A stretch of 7,381 nucleotides of DNA from Comamonadaceae bacterium. Its GTDB lineage: Bacteria; Pseudomonadota; Gammaproteobacteria; Burkholderiales; Burkholderiaceae_C. The notes beneath the pieces are model-generated. The model was not told the DNA's origin and ran no database searches. It saw only the letters and a program-made list of their open reading frames with translations. Shown one piece after another: positions 5,070 through 7,381 of the stretch; position 1 is the stretch's first letter, and each line of letters starts with the position of its first letter. The stretch covers positions 1 through 7,381 of the forward strand of contig CANBRV010000108.1 in NCBI GenBank assembly GCA_947372005.1, in the 5' to 3' direction. The translations under genes were made by a program, and so were the position numbers.

Positions 5070-5447
5070 ATGCGTCATTACGAAATCGTTTTGCTGATCC
5101 ATCCCGATCAAAGCGAACAAGTCCCCGCCATGTTAGAGCGCTACAAGGGCATGATCACCGCTGGCGGCGGAGTCATTCACCGGGTAGAAGATTGGGGCCG
5201 CCGTCAATTGGCTTACCTAATTAACAAGCTCGCAAAAGCCCATTACTTGTGCCTCAACATCGAAGCGAATCAAGCTGTGATGGAAGAAATTGAGCACGCT
5301 TTCAAATTTAACGATGCTGTGCTGCGTCATTTGACTGTAGTCAAAAAGACAGCTGAAACCGCGCCATCTTTGATGATGAAAACGGTTGAGCGCGAAGAAG
5401 CGCGTAAAGCCCAGCAAGCCGAGTTTGCAGGGCAGTCGCGCGACTAA
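5070..5447 (+). CDS. rpsF: Small-subunit ribosomal protein bS6
   Basis: The 125-residue product is bS6, which forms a heterodimer with bS18 and binds the central domain of 16S rRNA during 30S assembly. It opens MRHYEIVLLIHPDQSEQV and shows the typical RYKGMITAGGG (24-34), VEDWGRRQLAYLINKLAKAHYL (39-60) and FKFNDAVLRHLTVVKK (78-93) segments, with a charged, probably disordered tail rich in Glu, Ala and Arg. The start at 5070 is preferred over an upstream in-frame TTG at 5016, because the family begins at MRHYE and a strong AAGGAGAG (5059-5066) is correctly spaced before this ATG. It is the first gene of a four-gene operon, with priB beginning 2 nt after its stop. Identification is certain. Confidence 0.98.
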   Translation: MRHYEIVLLIHPDQSEQVPAMLERYKGMITAGGGVIHRVEDWGRRQLAYLINKLAKAHYLCLNIEANQAVMEEIEHAFKFNDAVLRHLTVVKKTAETAPSLMMKTVEREEARKAQQAEFAGQSRD

Positions 5448-5449
5448 AG

Positions 5450-5728
5450 GTGAATCGCTACCAAGTTACAGGCACACTTACCGAGAGGCAATCATTGCGC
5501 TACACACCAGCTGGTGTTCCTGCGCTAGATATGCAAGTCGAGCATCTATCAGAAGACCAAGGTGGTCACGATGCAACGGTCAATCTCTCAGTAGTCGCTT
5601 TCGGACTGGTGGCACAAACCTTAAGTAACACGCCTCTAGGCAGCACACTCAAGTTAGATGGTTTTTTACGACACAGCGCCAAAAGTAAAAAACTGATCGT
5701 TCAAATTGAATCTTTTGAAATTATTTAA
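5450..5728 (+). CDS. priB: Primosomal replication protein N (PriB), GTG start
   Basis: PriB is a dimeric single-stranded-DNA-binding OB-fold protein that helps PriA reload the replicative helicase at stalled forks. The 92-residue product begins at GTG 5450 and reads MNRYQVTGTLTERQSLRYTPAG, then VPALDMQVEH (23-32), SVVAFGLVAQTL (47-58), LGSTLKLDGFL (63-73) and VQIESFEI (84-91). The LRYTPAGVPALDMQVEH wording is typical of Burkholderiales PriB; the E. coli protein is about 104 residues. The start is only 2 nt after the rpsF stop, and AAAGG overlapping that stop directly abuts the GTG, too close for a conventional Shine-Dalgarno, so translation is probably coupled to rpsF. Its place between the bS6 and bS18 genes is the conserved arrangement. 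The adjacent dnaB gene encodes the helicase it helps load. Confidence 0.93.
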   Translation: MNRYQVTGTLTERQSLRYTPAGVPALDMQVEHLSEDQGGHDATVNLSVVAFGLVAQTLSNTPLGSTLKLDGFLRHSAKSKKLIVQIESFEII

Positions 5729-5741
5729 ATAGGAGTCCATC

Positions 5742-6029
5742 ATGGCCGGACCATCACGTTTTAAGAAAAATGCAGATAAGCGCCCAAAGCGCAACACCCA
5801 ATCCTTGTTGTTTAAACGCAAGCGCTATTGCCGCTTTACCGTGGCTGATGTTGTTGAGATTGACTACAAAGACGTGGACACACTGCGCGACTTTTTAGCC
5901 GAAAACGGCAAAATCATCCCAGCCCGTTTGACAGGCACTCGCGCGATTTATCAGCGTCAACTCAACACCGCTATCAAGCGCGCGCGTCAATTGGCGCTCT
6001 TGCCTTACAGCGATCAGCACAGCATCTAA
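5742..6029 (+). CDS. rpsR: Small-subunit ribosomal protein bS18
   Basis: A 95-residue basic protein with the bS18 pattern: a Lys/Arg-rich N-terminus (SRFKKNADKRPKRNTQ), FKRKRYCRFT (24-33), IDYKDVDTLRDFLAENGKI (40-58), and the conserved LTGTRAIYQRQLNTAIKRAR motif (63-82), ending LALLPYSDQHSI. It pairs with bS6 on the platform of the 30S subunit. The cysteine in RYCRF is the usual one of the zinc-independent (C-minus) form, since no further Cys ligands are present. A good AGGAG at 5731-5735 lies 6 nt before the ATG, and the gene starts 13 bp after priB. Length is in the normal range, with an N-terminal extension of about 20 residues relative to E. coli. Identification is certain. Confidence 0.97.
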   Translation: MAGPSRFKKNADKRPKRNTQSLLFKRKRYCRFTVADVVEIDYKDVDTLRDFLAENGKIIPARLTGTRAIYQRQLNTAIKRARQLALLPYSDQHSI

Positions 6030-6045
6030 GAAGGGAACAACAATC

Positions 6046-6498
6046 ATGCAAATTATTCTCTTAGAAAAAGTTGTCAACCTCGGTAACTTAGGTGATGTCG
6101 TTAAAGTGAAAGACGGTTACGCCCGTAACTTTTTGATTCCTGGTCGTCACGCTAAGCGTGCAACGGCTAATGCAATTAAAGAGTTCGAAGCGAAGCGTGC
6201 TGAGCTTGAAAAAGCGGCTGCCGACAAATTGGCAGCACAGCAAGCTGTGGGCGAGAAGCTTGCTGGGACAACCGTCAAGCTCACGCAAAAGGCAGGTGTG
6301 GACGGACGCTTGTTTGGCTCAGTGACGAATCACGACATCGCAGAAGAGCTGACGAAAGCTGGCTTCGCTGTGACGAAAGCGCAAATCCGCATGCCTACTG
6401 GCCCTATCAAAATGGTTGGCGACAGCGCGGTATCTGTAGCTTTGCACACAGATGTAGTGGTTGAGATCACTGTGTCTGTTTACGGTGAAACTGCGTAA
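6046..6498 (+). CDS. rplI: Large-subunit ribosomal protein bL9
   Basis: The 150-residue product is bL9, an elongated protein at the base of the L1 stalk of the 50S subunit that affects reading-frame maintenance. The N-terminal domain carries the family signature (MQIILLEKVVNLGNLGDVV, then VKDGYARNFLIPGRHAKRAT at 21-40). A long Ala/Glu/Lys connecting helix follows (about 41-75), then the C-terminal domain with TLKLTQKAG-type wording (VKLTQKAGVDGRLFGSVTNHDI, residues 77-98 in sum) and IRMPTGPIKMVGDSAVSVALH (114-134). It starts 16 bp after rpsR, with AAGGGA (6031-6036) as ribosome-binding site. It is the last gene before a strong terminator. Length and domain order are normal; identification is certain. 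Confidence 0.98.
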   Translation: MQIILLEKVVNLGNLGDVVKVKDGYARNFLIPGRHAKRATANAIKEFEAKRAELEKAAADKLAAQQAVGEKLAGTTVKLTQKAGVDGRLFGSVTNHDIAEELTKAGFAVTKAQIRMPTGPIKMVGDSAVSVALHTDVVVEITVSVYGETA

Positions 6499-6529
6499 AC
6501 ACTGATTTAAGTTTCAAAGTTAAACAGAG

Positions 6530-6538
6530 TTATCCACA
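6530..6538 (+). promoter_or_regulatory. Perfect DnaA box upstream of dnaB
   Basis: TTATCCACA matches the high-affinity DnaA-box consensus at all nine positions. It lies 32 bp past the rplI stop and 74 bp before the dnaB start, immediately next to a palindrome and about 22 bp upstream of a promoter-like -35. A single box with no AT-rich unwinding region does not look like an origin; a regulatory site for dnaB is more plausible. DnaA binding is inferred. Confidence 0.6.
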
Positions 6539-6564
6539 GTCATTGCACAGGCTTGTGCAGTGAC
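6539..6564. repeat. Inverted repeat, operator-like, between DnaA box and dnaB promoter
   Basis: GTCATTGCACA (6539-6549) and TGTGCAGTGAC (6554-6564) are complementary over 11 positions, with one T-G mismatch, around a GGCT centre. The core TGCACA-GGCT-TGTGCA is a perfect 16-bp dyad. It is not followed by a T tract, so it is unlikely to be a terminator; the dyad overlaps all but the last base of the candidate -35. It may bind a dimeric regulator or act as an RNA hairpin at the 3' end of the rplI transcript. Confidence 0.6.
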
Positions 6565-6588
6565 ATTAGGGTTTTGATTCGTTAGGAT
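6560..6588 (+). promoter_or_regulatory. dnaB: Candidate sigma70 promoter of dnaB
   Basis: GTGACA (6560-6565, five of six to TTGACA) is followed after exactly 17 bp by TAGGAT (6583-6588, four of six to TATAAT). Transcription would begin near 6595, giving a short T-rich leader of about 17 nt with no Shine-Dalgarno sequence. The -10 lies in the loop and downstream arm of the rplI terminator. The assignment is from sequence match only. Confidence 0.4.
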
Positions 6589-6602
6589 CAAAACCCTTTT
6601 TT
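6568..6602 (+). terminator. Strong Rho-independent terminator after rplI
   Basis: GGGTTTTGAT (6569-6578) pairs perfectly with ATCAAAACCC (6587-6596). An outer A-T pair and two inner pairs (T-G, C-G) close a GTTA loop, and six T residues follow (6597-6602), then more T after one G. It should end the rpsF-priB-rpsR-rplI transcript just 10 bp before the dnaB start codon. Confidence 0.92.
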
Positions 6603-6611
6603 GTTTTTGTT

Positions 6612-7381
6612 ATGTCACTCGAACTATCCTCTATTGAATCTACTTCTTTCGCGGGGCAATTTGCCGATTACGCGACAGATATGCCAACTGCGCAGCTGCG
6701 TATTCCGCCGCACTCAATGGAGGCAGAGTCCAGTGTGCTGGGCGGATTGTTGTTAGATAACAGCGCGTGGGATCGCATTGGTGATGCGGTGCAGGAGGAT
6801 GATTTCTATCGTTATGAGCACCGCATGATTTTTGGTGTTTGTGCCAAGCTGATTAATGCCACAAAGCCTGCGGATGTCATTACCGTTTTTGAGGCGCTGC
6901 AAAGTCTTGGTAAAGCCGACGAAGTTGGCGGCATCAATTATCTCAATAGCCTTGCGCAGTATGTGCCCAGTGCCGCCAATATTCGGCGCTATGCCGAAAT
7001 TGTTCGTGAGCGTGCAATTTTGCGTAAGCTACTCACCGCCAGCGACGAAATTGCTACGCAAGCCTTTAATCCTAAAGGCAAGCCCGTTGATGAAATCTTA
7101 GATGAGGCAGAACAAAAGATTTTCAAAATAGGAGAAGAAGGCTCTAAAAACAAGCAAGGTTTTCAGTCGATGGATACCTTGGTTGTCGAGCTTCTTGATC
7201 GTGTGCAAGAGATGAGCGAGAACCCGAACGATATTACGGGTGTGCCGACAGGTTTCTATGATTTAGATCGCATGACATCGGGCTTTCAGGCGGGGGATAT
7301 GGTGGTTTTAGCTGCGCGTCCTTCTATGGGTAAAACAGCACTAGCGGTGAATATCGCCGAACATGTGGCACTGAACGAAGG
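6612..7381 (+). CDS. dnaB: Replicative DNA helicase DnaB (partial, C-terminus off the window)
   Basis: The frame from ATG 6612 stays open to the right edge (256 codons plus two bases). After a variable N-terminus of about 27 residues it reads QLRIPPHSMEAESSVLGGLLLDN (28-50, in two conserved blocks), the N-terminal helicase domain with KPADVITVFEAL (85-96), VPSAANIRRYAEIVRERA (118-135) and the linker helix DEAEQKIFKIGEEG (164-177). The RecA-like domain then begins: TGVPTGFYDLDRMTSGF (209-225) and Walker A ARPSMGKT (235-242). DnaB is the hexameric 5'-3' helicase at the replication fork. The full protein is usually about 460-470 residues, so roughly 45 percent is missing. No Shine-Dalgarno precedes the ATG; an internal ATG at codon 24 is an alternative start but has none either. 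Identity is certain; the exact start is less sure. Confidence 0.95.
   Translation, partial: MSLELSSIESTSFAGQFADYATDMPTAQLRIPPHSMEAESSVLGGLLLDNSAWDRIGDAVQEDDFYRYEHRMIFGVCAKLINATKPADVITVFEALQSLGKADEVGGINYLNSLAQYVPSAANIRRYAEIVRERAILRKLLTASDEIATQAFNPKGKPVDEILDEAEQKIFKIGEEGSKNKQGFQSMDTLVVELLDRVQEMSENPNDITGVPTGFYDLDRMTSGFQAGDMVVLAARPSMGKTALAVNIAEHVALNE

Noticed and set aside
6499..6611. Replication origin next to dnaB
   Set aside because: Only one DnaA box, no AT-rich repeats and no dnaA or dnaN nearby; a regulatory role is the simpler reading.

Overview
The window looks like a chromosomal segment of a betaproteobacterium in the order Burkholderiales, most likely family Comamonadaceae or a close relative. 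The basis is the gene content and protein flavour: an rpsF-priB-rpsR-rplI-dnaB cluster with a short Burkholderiales-type PriB, a DnaB whose N-terminal and linker wording (GGLLLDN, DEAEQKIFKIGEEGS) matches that group, a Bug/TctC-type solute-binding protein (a family greatly expanded in this order), and a trmD-rplS-NUDIX block. Base composition looks close to balanced by eye, which is low for Comamonadaceae and would fit a freshwater, reduced-GC lineage. This assignment is inference from memory of the families, with no search run.

Left half, minus strand (positions 1-3523), read in transcription order: trmD (tRNA m1G37 methyltransferase), rplS (bL19), a Rho-independent terminator, a NUDIX CoA-pyrophosphatase-like hydrolase, a periplasmic Bug-family solute-binding protein, a 91-residue protein of unknown function, and the start of yciB/ispZ (inner-membrane septation protein A), which runs off the left edge. 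The last four are packed tightly (4-bp overlap, 3-bp gap, 10-bp gap), so they probably share a transcript. A promoter-like sequence at the 3' end of trmD could serve rplS separately. The usual upstream partners rpsP and rimM are absent beside trmD.

Right half, plus strand (3574-7381): a two-gene unit of a small heme-binding GlcG/HbpS-family protein and an SbmA/BacA-like peptide transporter that lacks the N-terminal membrane segment of E. coli SbmA. The two reading frames are identical and separated only by one TAG and one sense codon. Next comes the ribosomal/primosomal operon rpsF-priB-rpsR-rplI, with a good -10 box, two small hairpins in its leader and a strong terminator. Last is dnaB, the replicative helicase, truncated by the right edge.

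The 113-bp rplI-dnaB spacer is the most informative non-coding stretch. It holds a perfect DnaA box (TTATCCACA), directly abutted by an 11-bp-arm inverted repeat, then a promoter-like pair whose -10 falls in the rplI terminator hairpin. This suggests dnaB has its own promoter, perhaps controlled by DnaA or another dimeric regulator. No mobile elements, CRISPR arrays, tRNAs or rRNAs were seen, and no gene-free stretch exceeds about 115 bases.
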